A stretch of 64,000 nt of DNA from Dyadobacter fanqingshengii (lineage in GTDB: Bacteria > Bacteroidota > Bacteroidia > Cytophagales > Spirosomataceae), in the NCBI RefSeq assembly GCF_023822005.2, contig NZ_CP098806.1, positions 248,001 to 312,000 on the forward strand. The letters run 5' to 3'. Shown piece by piece: positions 8,531 to 17,801 of this stretch. The translations under genes and the position numbers were made by a program. The first letter of the stretch is position 1, and each line of letters opens with the position of its first letter. Under the pieces are notes generated by a model, which searched no databases, was not told where the DNA came from, and worked only from the letters and a program-made list of their open reading frames with translations.

Positions 8531-10414
8531 ATGCAACGATTCTCAAGATATTTCCTCGTCTTCGTTGTCCTGATCATGTCGGGATGCGCGGAAGAGTGGC
8601 TGGACAGAAAGCCACAAAACATCATTCTGGAAGAGCAGATCTGGAATGATCCGAAACTGATCACCGGCCTGCTCGCCAATTATTACGATCGCTTACCATA
8701 TCACACGGACCTGAATCATGGGTCCACAACGGATGCAGCCATTCCCAATAAAGAGGGCTGGCAGGATTTCGCGGCCTATGATGAGGCCATGTGGTCCAAC
8801 AATGATGATGCCCGCAACAACATTGTGACTTACGCCATTGACCGGTGGAGGCTTTGGGATTATGTGCTGGTAAGGGACATTAACCTGGCCCTTGAAAACA
8901 TTGAGAAATTTGGAACATCCCTCTCCGCAGAACAAAAAGTGCAGTTTTCGGCAGAGCTTCGTTTTCTGAGAGCACAGGTTTATTTTGATCTGGTGAAAAG
9001 AATGGGCGGTGTGCCGCTGGTTACCAAGCAGCTGATCTACGATTACAATGGTGATCCTTCGTATTTGCAGCAACCTCGCGCCAAGGAAGAAGAAGTTTAC
9101 GATTTCATTGCTTCTGAGCTCGATGCCATCAAAGAACAGCTCGGCAATGGCGGCAGCAACACGCGCGCAAACAAGTATACCGCTATGGCGCTCAAAAGCC
9201 GTGCAATGCTTTACGCGGGTTCCATTGCCAAGTATAATAACCTCATGGCATCGCCCATTTCAACGCCCGGCGGCGAAGTTGGGATTCCGGCTTCCAGAGC
9301 CAATGATTATTATGCCAAATCGCTGGCGGCTTCGGAGGAGATTATCAACAGCGGCGTGTATCAGCTTTATAAAACCAACCCAAATCTGGGGGAGAACTTT
9401 TATGACGCGATCACTAAGAAATCGGCTAATCCTGAGATCATTCTCGCGCAGGATTTTTTGGTAAGTAAAGACAAAAGACATGGTTTTACTTATGATAACA
9501 TCGCCCGCAATGTCCGCGAAGACAACCTTTCGTCCTCGTCTATCACGCCATCGCTGAACCTCGTGGAAGATTATGAATATCTGGACGGAACTTCCGGCGA
9601 GCTGAAAACACGCAACGCAGGCAACACCGACTACATTTATTATAACAATGTAGCGGATGTTTTTGCCAACAAAGATGCCCGTTTGTACGGCACGGTGGTT
9701 TATCCGGGAACATCTTTCCGCGGCACACCGGTGCAGATTCAGGCCGGGGTAAAAGTTTGGAATGGGACTACAAGCAGCTTTCAGAATGTGGAATCCAATA
9801 CATTGGGCTCAACTTATGAAGACGGCGGGTTGCTAACCGGCTCGTCTGGGCCGCAGCGATCTCAGACAGAGGTTACCAACTCGGGTTTTTATTTGAGAAA
9901 ATACGTGGATCAAACTGCCATGTCCAGCACACGCGGTATCCGCAGTGATATGTGGTGGGTGCGCTATCGCCTGGGTGAAATTTACCTGAATGCAGCAGAG
10001 GCAGCATTGGAAACAGGCAAAACAGCCAACGCATTAAAATATGTAAACATGGTTCGTGAGCGTGCCGGATTTGGCGCAAACAGCCTTAAAACACTGACGA
10101 TTGCACGTTTGCAAAACGAAAGGCGCGTCGAGCTGGCTTTTGAAGATCACCGCGTTTGGGATTTGAAAAGATGGCGGATTGCCCATGAGCTTTGGAACGG
10201 AAACGCCTCTAATCCGGACGCTGTCATTTATGCATTGTATCCTTACCGCGTCGTGCGCCCGGGGCACGCAACTCACGGAAAATATGTGTTCGACAAACTG
10301 GTAGCACCCCGTTTCCGCGCGCCGCGCTTCTTTCAAATGGGCAATTACTATTCGTCCATTGAGCAGCTTGTAATTGATAATAACCCAAAAATTGTCAGGA
10401 ACCCATTCCATTGA
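8531..10414 (+). CDS. SusD/RagB lipoprotein 1
   Basis: A 627-residue surface lipoprotein that caps the adjacent SusC barrel and binds its ligand. The lipobox is MSGCAEEW (Cys19), followed by the usual acidic stretch. Family blocks are visible: a FLRAQVYFDLVKRMGGVPLV segment (about 146-165) in the first TPR region and the C-terminal blocks YLNAAEAALETGKTANAL and LQNERRVELAFEDHRVWDLKRW. It is somewhat longer than average (500-600). It sits 12 bases after susC and 7 bases before the DUF3823 gene, so a three-gene operon is very likely. Confidence 0.96.
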   Translation: MQRFSRYFLVFVVLIMSGCAEEWLDRKPQNIILEEQIWNDPKLITGLLANYYDRLPYHTDLNHGSTTDAAIPNKEGWQDFAAYDEAMWSNNDDARNNIVTYAIDRWRLWDYVLVRDINLALENIEKFGTSLSAEQKVQFSAELRFLRAQVYFDLVKRMGGVPLVTKQLIYDYNGDPSYLQQPRAKEEEVYDFIASELDAIKEQLGNGGSNTRANKYTAMALKSRAMLYAGSIAKYNNLMASPISTPGGEVGIPASRANDYYAKSLAASEEIINSGVYQLYKTNPNLGENFYDAITKKSANPEIILAQDFLVSKDKRHGFTYDNIARNVREDNLSSSSITPSLNLVEDYEYLDGTSGELKTRNAGNTDYIYYNNVADVFANKDARLYGTVVYPGTSFRGTPVQIQAGVKVWNGTTSSFQNVESNTLGSTYEDGGLLTGSSGPQRSQTEVTNSGFYLRKYVDQTAMSSTRGIRSDMWWVRYRLGEIYLNAAEAALETGKTANALKYVNMVRERAGFGANSLKTLTIARLQNERRVELAFEDHRVWDLKRWRIAHELWNGNASNPDAVIYALYPYRVVRPGHATHGKYVFDKLVAPRFRAPRFFQMGNYYSSIEQLVIDNNPKIVRNPFH

Positions 10415-10421
10415 TCTTATT

Positions 10422-11117
10422 ATGAAAGCAAATAACATTCATTTTAAACCTTTTTTCCTGGCCATGCTGGCGCTTACTGCGCTGCTCAGCGCCTGCGAAA
10501 AAGACAACCGCGTGGAACCGAAGTCGGTTCTGACGGGGCGGGTTGTTTATGAAGGACAGCCTGTGGGCCTGCGCTCAAACGGCGTGCAGCTGGAAATATG
10601 GCAGCGTGGTTATCAGTTGTTTACCAAAATCCCTGTGCATGTAAGGCAGGATGGGACATTCTCCGCGGCACTTTTTGACGGTAATTACAAGCTTGTCCGG
10701 CTTCGCGGAAATGGCCCATGGGTTGATAATACGGATACTATCGAGGTGGCATTAAGCGGAAATACGGAGCTGGATGTGCCTGTTCAGCCTTATTTCGTAT
10801 TCCAAAATGACACCTATGCGAAAGGCGAGGGGAAAGTTTCCGCTACATTCAATTTGAAACAAATAAACACTACCAGGACGCTGGAAAGAGTGAATTTGTA
10901 CGTGGGAACCACCAGCATTGTAGACCCTAACAACAATGCTGGTAACGCCCAGGAAGTTGCCGCCAACATCAAGGACCTATCCAAACCCATCACGCTGACA
11001 GCATCACTTTCCGCTGCGCTTGCGGGCAGGGATTACGTATATGTGCGCGTAGGGGTGAAGACGTCCGGCGTAGGAGAGATGCTGTTTGGCACCCCGCAGA
11101 AGGTGATGTTGAAGTAG
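10422..11117 (+). CDS. DUF3823 surface lipoprotein
   Basis: A 231-residue lipoprotein (lipobox LLSACEKD, Cys25). The N-terminal domain VLTGRVVYEGQPVGLRSNGV..LEIWQ is the hallmark of DUF3823, a two-domain beta-sandwich protein regularly encoded directly after SusC/SusD pairs; the second domain follows the VQPYFVFQNDTYAKGEGKV segment. It is probably an accessory surface glycan-binding protein of the locus. The open frame begins at 10374, inside susD, but the ATG at 10422 gives a proper lipoprotein signal and I use it. The ligand is unknown. Confidence 0.9.
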   Translation: MKANNIHFKPFFLAMLALTALLSACEKDNRVEPKSVLTGRVVYEGQPVGLRSNGVQLEIWQRGYQLFTKIPVHVRQDGTFSAALFDGNYKLVRLRGNGPWVDNTDTIEVALSGNTELDVPVQPYFVFQNDTYAKGEGKVSATFNLKQINTTRTLERVNLYVGTTSIVDPNNNAGNAQEVAANIKDLSKPITLTASLSAALAGRDYVYVRVGVKTSGVGEMLFGTPQKVMLK

Positions 11118-11130
11118 GGGAGTTACTAGG

Positions 11131-11230
11131 CTTGTCATGCTGAGCGGACCAGGCCGCCGGGCACGTTGCCAAGGAGTAGCGTGCTTCGGCTACGCTCAGC
11201 ATGACAAGTCAAAAAAGCGTTCAGCATGAC
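11131..11230. repeat. Dispersed palindromic repeat, copy 1
   Basis: A 16-base arm (11131-11146, CTTGTCATGCTGAGCG) is matched perfectly in inverted orientation at 11193-11208; a smaller hairpin GTAGC/GCTAC lies inside, and a partial third arm TCAGCATGAC sits near 11221. The GCTGAGCGGACCAGGCCGCC stretch is nearly identical to the reverse complement of 62301-62330. It lies between convergent genes and may also terminate transcription. Confidence 0.7.
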
Positions 11231-11267
11231 AGGGCAAGAGCTCAGGTTGACATTGCAAAGGTTTTAA

Positions 11268-12173
11268 CTAAAACGCCTCCTCGATCAGCTCGCGATTGAG
11301 CATTGCGCCAGCCATGGAGCCAGCCGAAACCGCCAAGGCGACCGACCGGGCCATATGCGAATTATCTCCCGCCGCATAAACGCCCGGAATGCTGGTTTGC
11401 TGAAACATTTCCAGTTTCAAAAGCCCGGTTTCGGTCAATGCGCAGCCCAATTGCCCCGGAATTTCAGAATGCTGTTTGAATGCTGGGCGCGAATAGATCG
11501 CCGTGATCTGTTCCTCGGAATGATCTTCAAAAACAATTTTTTCAACCTTTCCATTTTCGTGAACAAGCGCAGCGATGGCTTTCTCGACAATACGAATTTG
11601 ATGGCCGGAAAGCTTCTCACTCTGCTCTGATGTGAATGTTGAGGAGCCGTTTGTAAAAATGGTCAGATCTTTTGTCCAGTTTGAGATCATTTTGGCATAT
11701 TCAAAACCAGCCTCTCCATTTCCAATAATGCCCGTTTTTTCATGCTTGACTTCATAACCATGACAGTAGGGGCAATGTATGACCGAAATCCCCCAGCATT
11801 CGGCATAACCCGGAATGTCCGGCATCAGATCTTTCAAGCCCGTTGCAAGAATCAGTTTTTGGGCTGTAAAGGTGTCCCCGGCCAAGGTCGCTATTTCGAA
11901 GGTGTCGTTCGTTTTTCGGGCGTGGGCAGCAAGTCCATCGTAAAATTGAATGGTAGGGTAATTACTGACTTGTTCTTTGCCAAGCAACGCAATCTGTTTC
12001 GGCGTTAGCCCATCCTGTGTGAGGAAATTATGTGAATGCGGTGTTTGTGCATTACAAGGTTTGCCACTGTCAATGACCAATGCTTTTCTCAATGACCTGC
12101 CCAGGCTCATTGCGGCTGAGAGTCCGGCGTAGCTTCCGCCAATGATAATGACTTCAAAATCAGTATTTTCCAT
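11268..12173 (-). CDS. NAD(P)/FAD-dependent oxidoreductase, thioredoxin-reductase-like
   Basis: A 301-residue flavoprotein with an N-terminal FAD-binding dinucleotide fold (VIIIGGSYAGLSAAMSLGR, residues 8-26), a redox-type CPYC motif (Cys134, Cys137, in HCPYCHGYE), a second nucleotide-binding segment (TGIIGNGEAGFEYA) and the C-terminal FAD motif GVYAAGDNSH. Spacing and length match the thioredoxin-reductase fold, but the CPYC active site differs from the CATC of true TrxB, so it may be a specialised dithiol oxidoreductase rather than the housekeeping enzyme. The open frame continues upstream to 12263, but MENTDFEVIIIGG at 12173 is the natural start. The DinB-like gene lies upstream in the same direction. 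Confidence 0.88.
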   Translation of the reverse strand: MENTDFEVIIIGGSYAGLSAAMSLGRSLRKALVIDSGKPCNAQTPHSHNFLTQDGLTPKQIALLGKEQVSNYPTIQFYDGLAAHARKTNDTFEIATLAGDTFTAQKLILATGLKDLMPDIPGYAECWGISVIHCPYCHGYEVKHEKTGIIGNGEAGFEYAKMISNWTKDLTIFTNGSSTFTSEQSEKLSGHQIRIVEKAIAALVHENGKVEKIVFEDHSEEQITAIYSRPAFKQHSEIPGQLGCALTETGLLKLEMFQQTSIPGVYAAGDNSHMARSVALAVSAGSMAGAMLNRELIEEAF

Positions 12174-12277
12174 GATGCTAGATGCTGTTAATGATACATT
12201 GCAGCAGTTTTCGTCAACTGCGCAGTGTTCGAGCAAAGTTAGCACAACTTTTCTTATTTGCAACGATGTTGCATGTA

Positions 12278-12784
12278 CTAGTTTCTGCTTGCCAGGTTTC
12301 TGATTCTGCTATTTAATAATGTGAGTTGCCCCAGGTGATACACAAGGTGATGTGTTTTGGTCAGGACAATGTTCAGCTTGTTGCAGTGCGGGTCTCTCAG
12401 GAAATCCTCATCCGAAATGTTGGCGTTTTTCTCAAACCATTCGGACAGCGGCATGGTCGAAAAATAAGTGGTTAGCGTGCGGTTCACATTTCTCCAGTAG
12501 ATTCTGAGATCATAGATGCTGTGCTCCGAGTTGCCGGTCCTGTAACTCTTGATGAGAAACTCGTCGGCAAGCTCGGGATAGAGCGGTTCCCGGGAGCCCA
12601 ACAGCGCTAGGATTCCGTCGTTTACGGCTGTCAGATGTCCGATAATGTAGCGCACGCGATTTTTACCCGGATACACTTCAAGATCGAAATCATCATCGGG
12701 CAGATCGTCGAAAAAGTCATCCAGTTGTTCAAGATATTTATTCCAGGCCGCAAGGACCATTTCTACAAAAATTTCCTTTTCCAT
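12278..12784 (-). CDS. DinB-superfamily protein
   Basis: A 168-residue four-helix-bundle protein. The N-terminal AAWNKYLEQLDDF segment, the YIIGHLTAVNDGIL block (His in the first helix pair) and the KTHHLVYHLGQLTLL segment near the C terminus supply the three His positions of the DinB/YfiT metal-binding site. Family members are thiol-dependent or metal-dependent enzymes of mostly unknown reaction. It is followed about 100 bases later by the FAD oxidoreductase on the same strand; a shared role is possible but not shown. Confidence 0.82.
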   Translation of the reverse strand: MEKEIFVEMVLAAWNKYLEQLDDFFDDLPDDDFDLEVYPGKNRVRYIIGHLTAVNDGILALLGSREPLYPELADEFLIKSYRTGNSEHSIYDLRIYWRNVNRTLTTYFSTMPLSEWFEKNANISDEDFLRDPHCNKLNIVLTKTHHLVYHLGQLTLLNSRIRNLASRN

Positions 12785-12947
12785 TTGATAACGATTTGAA
12801 GCAACGCGCAGTTAAACGGTTGCCATGTTGATGAAGTGAAAATTCGACGCTACAAATTTAGTAAGAGTAAATGGTCTAAAACAGGTGATACGGTGACAAT
12901 TGTAGGGGGTATTTGTGACAAATAATCGCTTTGGCCCACATGACGGC

Positions 12948-12978
12948 AAAAAGCCGGAAACCATTTGAGGTCTCCGGC
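12948..12978 (-). terminator. Intrinsic terminator of the RND efflux operon
   Basis: Read on the minus strand, GCCGGAGACC, a six-base loop and GGTTTCCGGC (one mismatch in ten pairs; plus-strand 12953-12978) are followed immediately by five T residues. It lies 55 bases after the stop of the outer-membrane factor gene. Confidence 0.75.
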
Positions 12979-13032
12979 GTTCCGCCTTCCTGCACTAAAC
13001 TAAATCATGGCTAATAAATGCTAACGAAAAGA

Positions 13033-14454
13033 TTATTTCCAACCACCGCCCAGGCTCCGGTAGAGATCCACCCGGGCAATAAGCGACTGGCTGCGGATGA
13101 ATGCAAGGTTCAGCTCGGCTTGCAGAGCATTACCCTGCGCGGTGATCACTTCCAGGTAATTGGCCATATCGCTTTTGTAAAGCAGCTGTGCATTGTTAAT
13201 CGCCTGTTGTAAAATGGTCACCTGATTGCTGGCAATTGCTTCCTGTTCTTTCAATTTTTGGGACTGGATCAAGGAATTGGAAACTTCCCCGACGGCATTC
13301 AGCACCGACTGGCGGAACTCGATCACCGACTGCTCGCGCTGTATTTTGGCAACTTCCAAATTGGTCTTCAACGCTCTTCTCGCAATGATCGGTCGGGCAA
13401 TGGTCCCTGCGGCCAGACCAAATAATGAACCGGGAATGTTAAACCAGTTGCTGGATTTGAACGATTCAATTCCGCCACCTGCTGTAATGATCAGCGATGG
13501 ATACATACTCGCCTGCGCAACACCCAGTTGCGCATTAGCGACCAGAACGGACATTTCTGCTGCACGCACGTCGGGACGGCGGCTTACCACGGCTGCCGGC
13601 ACGCCGGTTGCGAGGCTATCATTCGAATTAAAATCGGATAGCTGAACTTTCCTTGCAATGCTGTCGGGCATTTGTCCCGTCAGTATCTGCAAAGCGTTTT
13701 CCTGTATCGCAATGTCCTGTTCGAGCTGTGGAAGAAGCAAAGCAATGGACTCCCGCTGCGCTTCGGACTGCTGGATAGAGAGCGATGTAACTTCACCTGC
13801 ATCTTTCAGGAGGCGCGTCAGTCGCAATGTGTTTTCGCTCAATTCCAGGTTGCTTTTGGCGATTGCCAGTTGTTTATCCAGCATTAGCAGGTTGAAAAAA
13901 CCTTTGGCAATATCGGCAACAAGCTTGGTTTGAACAGCTTTTGTGGCTTCGTAGGTTTGCAGATACTGGCCTAATGTTGCCTGCTGCTGCCTGCGTATTT
14001 TGCCCCAAATATCCGCCTCCCAGCTCAGATTTACCGCACCCAGATAATTTTCAATGTGCTTTGATTTTAGAAAATTAACAGCGCTGATCCCGTTCAAACT
14101 ATTGCTGGACGGGCGGTTGTAAGTGCCGGTAATTTGCAAATCCAATGATGGAATTTGTAAGAACTTCGCCTGCTTTACCTGCTGCTCCGCAATGTCAATA
14201 CGTTTCAAAGCGAATTGCAGATCGTAATTATAGGTCAGTCCACGCTCAATCAGCCTTTGCAGCGTTGTGTCCGGGAAAAACTTTCTCCATTCCACGTCTG
14301 CAATTGTTGCCGTGTCTGCGAAGGCCACATTGCGGTATTGCGTTGGCAATGCAAGCTCCGGTCGCTGATAATCTTTGCTCACTTTGCAGGAAGCGACCAG
14401 CACCGTCAGCAACATGAAAAGCGGCATATATATTTGACTAAATTTCAGTTTCAT
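13033..14454 (-). CDS. RND efflux outer-membrane factor (NodT/OprM type)
   Basis: A 473-residue TolC-like lipoprotein forming the outer-membrane exit duct of the pump. Lipobox LVASCKVS (Cys23), then the family start KDYQRPELALPTQYRN; two repeated coiled-coil regions follow, with the marker segments WEADIWGKIRRQQQATLGQYLQ and AAVVSRRPDVRAAEMSVLVANAQLGVAQ, and the end AFIRSQSLIARVDLYRSLGGGW. It is the last gene of the operon, 53 bases after the pump gene and just before a terminator. Confidence 0.95.
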   Translation of the reverse strand: MKLKFSQIYMPLFMLLTVLVASCKVSKDYQRPELALPTQYRNVAFADTATIADVEWRKFFPDTTLQRLIERGLTYNYDLQFALKRIDIAEQQVKQAKFLQIPSLDLQITGTYNRPSSNSLNGISAVNFLKSKHIENYLGAVNLSWEADIWGKIRRQQQATLGQYLQTYEATKAVQTKLVADIAKGFFNLLMLDKQLAIAKSNLELSENTLRLTRLLKDAGEVTSLSIQQSEAQRESIALLLPQLEQDIAIQENALQILTGQMPDSIARKVQLSDFNSNDSLATGVPAAVVSRRPDVRAAEMSVLVANAQLGVAQASMYPSLIITAGGGIESFKSSNWFNIPGSLFGLAAGTIARPIIARRALKTNLEVAKIQREQSVIEFRQSVLNAVGEVSNSLIQSQKLKEQEAIASNQVTILQQAINNAQLLYKSDMANYLEVITAQGNALQAELNLAFIRSQSLIARVDLYRSLGGGWK

Positions 14455-14507
14455 AATTGTGGTTCTTTGTTACGATAGTCGGTTTTTCGGTATTTTAAAA
14501 AGGCACA

Positions 14508-17500
14508 TTAATGTTCCAAACCTTCACGCAGCTCTTTGGGCTTACCGACTACTTTTTCCTGTAAATATTGAAAAATGACATATAGAACCGGGATGACAAA
14601 AATCCCGAAGATCACGCCTGTCAACATCCCGCCAACCGCGCCTGTTCCGATAGAACGGTTACCCAATGCCGAACCGCCTGTGGCTCTCATCAAAGGAATC
14701 AAACCAACGATAAAGGCAAAAGATGTCATCAAAATGGGTCTTAGCCGCAGCCGCGAAGCTTCCATCGCCGATTCCACAATGCTCATGCCCGCCTTGCGAC
14801 GTTGTACGGCATATTCAATGATCAGAATGGCGTTTTTCGCGAGTAATCCGATAAGCATGATCAAACCAACCTGCACGTAAATGTTGTTTTCGATGCCTGA
14901 CAAATTGATAAATAGCATCACCCCGAAAACACCCAGCGGAATGGTAAATATCACCGCAAATGGCAAGATATAACTCTCATACTGAGCCGCTAGCAGGAAA
15001 TAAACAAACACAAGGCTCAATACGAAAATCAAGAGGATCTGTGAACCAGCATTGATCTCTTCCCGCGTCATACCCGTCCATTCCGTACGGTAATTGTTTG
15101 GCAAAACCTCCGCAGCCGTTTCTCTTACCGCGCGGATGGCATCTCCCGTGCTGTAACCCGGCTTCGGCGTTCCATTGATCGCCACTGCATTATACAAGTT
15201 GTTGCGGGTCACGGTTTCAGGTCCGAAAACGCGTTTCAATGTCACAAGCTGGTTGGCCGGCACCATTTCTCCCTCCGTGTTTTTGACATATATATTATTC
15301 AAAGACTCAGGATTGGCACGATAGGAGGCGTCTGCCTGCGCCATAACCCTGTAATATTTACCAAATCGGTTGAAATCCGAAACGAAGCTGCTGCCATAAT
15401 AGATTTGCAACGTTTGCAAAAGCTCGTTCACAGGCACATTCAGCTGCTTTGCTTTGGCATTGTCTACTTCGAGCATATACTGCGGATTTGCGGTTGCAAA
15501 GGTTGTGAAGGCGTAAGCGATCTCTTTTTTCTGCATCAACGCGCCCAGAAACTTGTTGGTTGTCGCGCTTAGTTTTTCCAGAGAACCGTTGCCGCGATCT
15601 TGCAACATAAATTCAAAACCACTGACATTACCAAAACCATCGACGGTCGGGAATGTGAAGAAAAATGCATTGGCATCATTTACCGCCCTTACTTTCTGCG
15701 ACATCATGGCCACGATCTGATCAAAATTCTTCACTTCGCCGCGTTCCGCTTCGGGTTTCATTTTGATAAATCCAACACCATACGGAGATGCATTGGAATT
15801 GGAAATAATGTTCATCCCTTCCACGATATAGCGGTTTTCGGCGATAGGCGAACCTTTTACAATGCTATCCACCTGAGCCATTGCCCTTTGTGTACGGTCC
15901 AGCGAGCTTCCGGGAGGCGTGTTCAATGCGTAAAGCAAGAAACCCTGATCTTCTGTCGGAATAAAGCCGGTTGGTGTTTTTTGTGTTAACCAAAGCGTAG
16001 AACCTGTGATAACAAGCAACCCCACAATCGTGATCCATTTGCGTTTTACCAGGAATTGCAGACTATTTACATACTTATCTGTCATCGTCTGAAAACCCGT
16101 ATTGAATGCTGAGAAGAACCTTGCAGAGAAGCCTTTTCGCACCAGATGCCCGTCAGGCGACTGTTCTGTATGCGGGTTTTTCAAAAACAATGCACACAAT
16201 GCCGGACTCAACGTCAAGGCGTTAAGGGCTGATATCAAGATCGCTATGGCGAGCGTGAATGCGAATTGCCGGTAGAAGACCCCGGCGGGTCCTTGCATAA
16301 ATCCAACCGGAACAAACACTGCGGCCATGACCAATGTAATAGAAATGATCGCTCCGGAAATCTCGTTCATGGATTCTTTCGTGGCAGGTCGGGCATCCAT
16401 ATGCGTGAGCTCCATCTTGGAATGGACGGCCTCGACGACGACAATGGCATCATCGACCACAATCCCAATGGCAAGCACCAGTGCAAACAGCGTCAGGAAG
16501 TTGATCGTGAAGCCGAAAAGCTGCATGAAGAAAAACGTTCCTACAATCGCCACAGGGACTGCAATGGCCGGGATCAAAGTGGATCGGAAATCTTGCAGGA
16601 ATATATATACAACAATGAAAACCAGGATAAAGGCTTCTATCAATGTAGTGCGGACCTGACCGATGGACTCATCCAAAAAGTCTTTGGAATTGTACATAAT
16701 GGTCGTTTTCATCCCCTTAGGAAGCGATTTTGAGAAGTCAGCAAGCAATTCTTCTGCCTGGATCAGGATCTCGTTCGCGTTGGTTCCGGCAGTCTGGAAA
16801 ACGGCCACACCCGAAGATGCATTGCCATTGAGTTTACCATTGGATGAATAGGTGTAAGAACCAAATTCAACCCGCGCCAGGTCTTTAAGCCGGATCACAG
16901 AACCATCGCTGTTTGCTTTGATGATAATGTCCTCGTACTCAGAGTTCTGCGTTAGTTTTCCTTTGTATTTTAATACATATTCAAAAACTTCCTTGCTACT
17001 CTCTCCCAAACGACCCGGAGCCGCCTCCAAACTTTGCTCGCGTATGGCATCAGTCACTTCCTGAGGCGACAATTTATATGCGGCAAGGCGATCCGGTTTC
17101 AGCCAGATCCGCATTGAATAATCGCGCGTTCCGAAAGGCTGGGCCTGTCCGACACCGGGTATACGTTGCAACTGAGGTACTAAATTTATCTTGATATAAT
17201 TCAATAAAAACGTTTCATCATACGTGCTGTCCTCGCTCGACAAGGCGACAAACATAATGATACTGTTCTGCTGTTTCTGCGTCGAGATCCCCGCCTGGAC
17301 TACTTCCTGGGGAATCTGGCTAACTGCTTTTGAAACACGGTTCTGCACGTTAACCGCCGCTATATCCGGGTCCGTGCCCTGTTTGAAATAAACATTGAGC
17401 GCCATCGTGCCATCATTGTTGGACGAAGACGTCATGTAAGTCATGTTTTCAACACCATTCACGGCTTCTTCAATGGGCGTGGCCACCGCACGGGCAACCA

Positions 17501-17666
17501 CTTCTGCATTTGCTCCCGGGTAAACTGCCGTCACCTGTACGGTAGGGGGTGCTATATCAGGGAACTTGGTAATGGGCAATGTCGTCAGCGCGATACCTCC
17601 CAGCAATAGTATAAGGATGGAGATAACCGTCGAAAGGACAGGCCTTTCTATAAATTTCTGAAACAT
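14508..17666 (-). CDS. RND multidrug efflux pump, HAE1 (AcrB) family
   Basis: A 1052-residue inner-membrane proton/drug antiporter. It starts MFQKFIERPVLSTVISILIL with the first of twelve membrane segments; the proton-relay Asp pair is visible in VLAIGIVVDDAIVVVEAVHS, and the second-half equivalent is GLIMLIGLLAKNAILIIEYA. Two large periplasmic loops make up the porter and docking domains. Upstream codons in frame to 17750 are ignored because the MFQKFIERP start is strongly conserved. It lies between the adaptor and outer-membrane genes of a TetR-controlled tripartite pump. Substrates are unknown. Confidence 0.96.
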   Translation of the reverse strand: MFQKFIERPVLSTVISILILLLGGIALTTLPITKFPDIAPPTVQVTAVYPGANAEVVARAVATPIEEAVNGVENMTYMTSSSNNDGTMALNVYFKQGTDPDIAAVNVQNRVSKAVSQIPQEVVQAGISTQKQQNSIIMFVALSSEDSTYDETFLLNYIKINLVPQLQRIPGVGQAQPFGTRDYSMRIWLKPDRLAAYKLSPQEVTDAIREQSLEAAPGRLGESSKEVFEYVLKYKGKLTQNSEYEDIIIKANSDGSVIRLKDLARVEFGSYTYSSNGKLNGNASSGVAVFQTAGTNANEILIQAEELLADFSKSLPKGMKTTIMYNSKDFLDESIGQVRTTLIEAFILVFIVVYIFLQDFRSTLIPAIAVPVAIVGTFFFMQLFGFTINFLTLFALVLAIGIVVDDAIVVVEAVHSKMELTHMDARPATKESMNEISGAIISITLVMAAVFVPVGFMQGPAGVFYRQFAFTLAIAILISALNALTLSPALCALFLKNPHTEQSPDGHLVRKGFSARFFSAFNTGFQTMTDKYVNSLQFLVKRKWITIVGLLVITGSTLWLTQKTPTGFIPTEDQGFLLYALNTPPGSSLDRTQRAMAQVDSIVKGSPIAENRYIVEGMNIISNSNASPYGVGFIKMKPEAERGEVKNFDQIVAMMSQKVRAVNDANAFFFTFPTVDGFGNVSGFEFMLQDRGNGSLEKLSATTNKFLGALMQKKEIAYAFTTFATANPQYMLEVDNAKAKQLNVPVNELLQTLQIYYGSSFVSDFNRFGKYYRVMAQADASYRANPESLNNIYVKNTEGEMVPANQLVTLKRVFGPETVTRNNLYNAVAINGTPKPGYSTGDAIRAVRETAAEVLPNNYRTEWTGMTREEINAGSQILLIFVLSLVFVYFLLAAQYESYILPFAVIFTIPLGVFGVMLFINLSGIENNIYVQVGLIMLIGLLAKNAILIIEYAVQRRKAGMSIVESAMEASRLRLRPILMTSFAFIVGLIPLMRATGGSALGNRSIGTGAVGGMLTGVIFGIFVIPVLYVIFQYLQEKVVGKPKELREGLEH

Positions 17667-17801
17667 AAATATTCTGTTTTGCTCCGGGACGCCGGAGCAT
17701 TGTTGAGTGAATTTGTTTTTGCATACGGATAGCGGTCCATAGCATTCCAAAACGCTATGGCGCTATTCGTTGGGTGGGACCACTTCTTATTTTAGATCAG
17801 C

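Noticed and set aside
11268..12173. Housekeeping thioredoxin reductase trxB
   Set aside because: The active-site motif is CPYC followed by HGYE, not the CATC of TrxB, so only the broader FAD oxidoreductase family is claimed.
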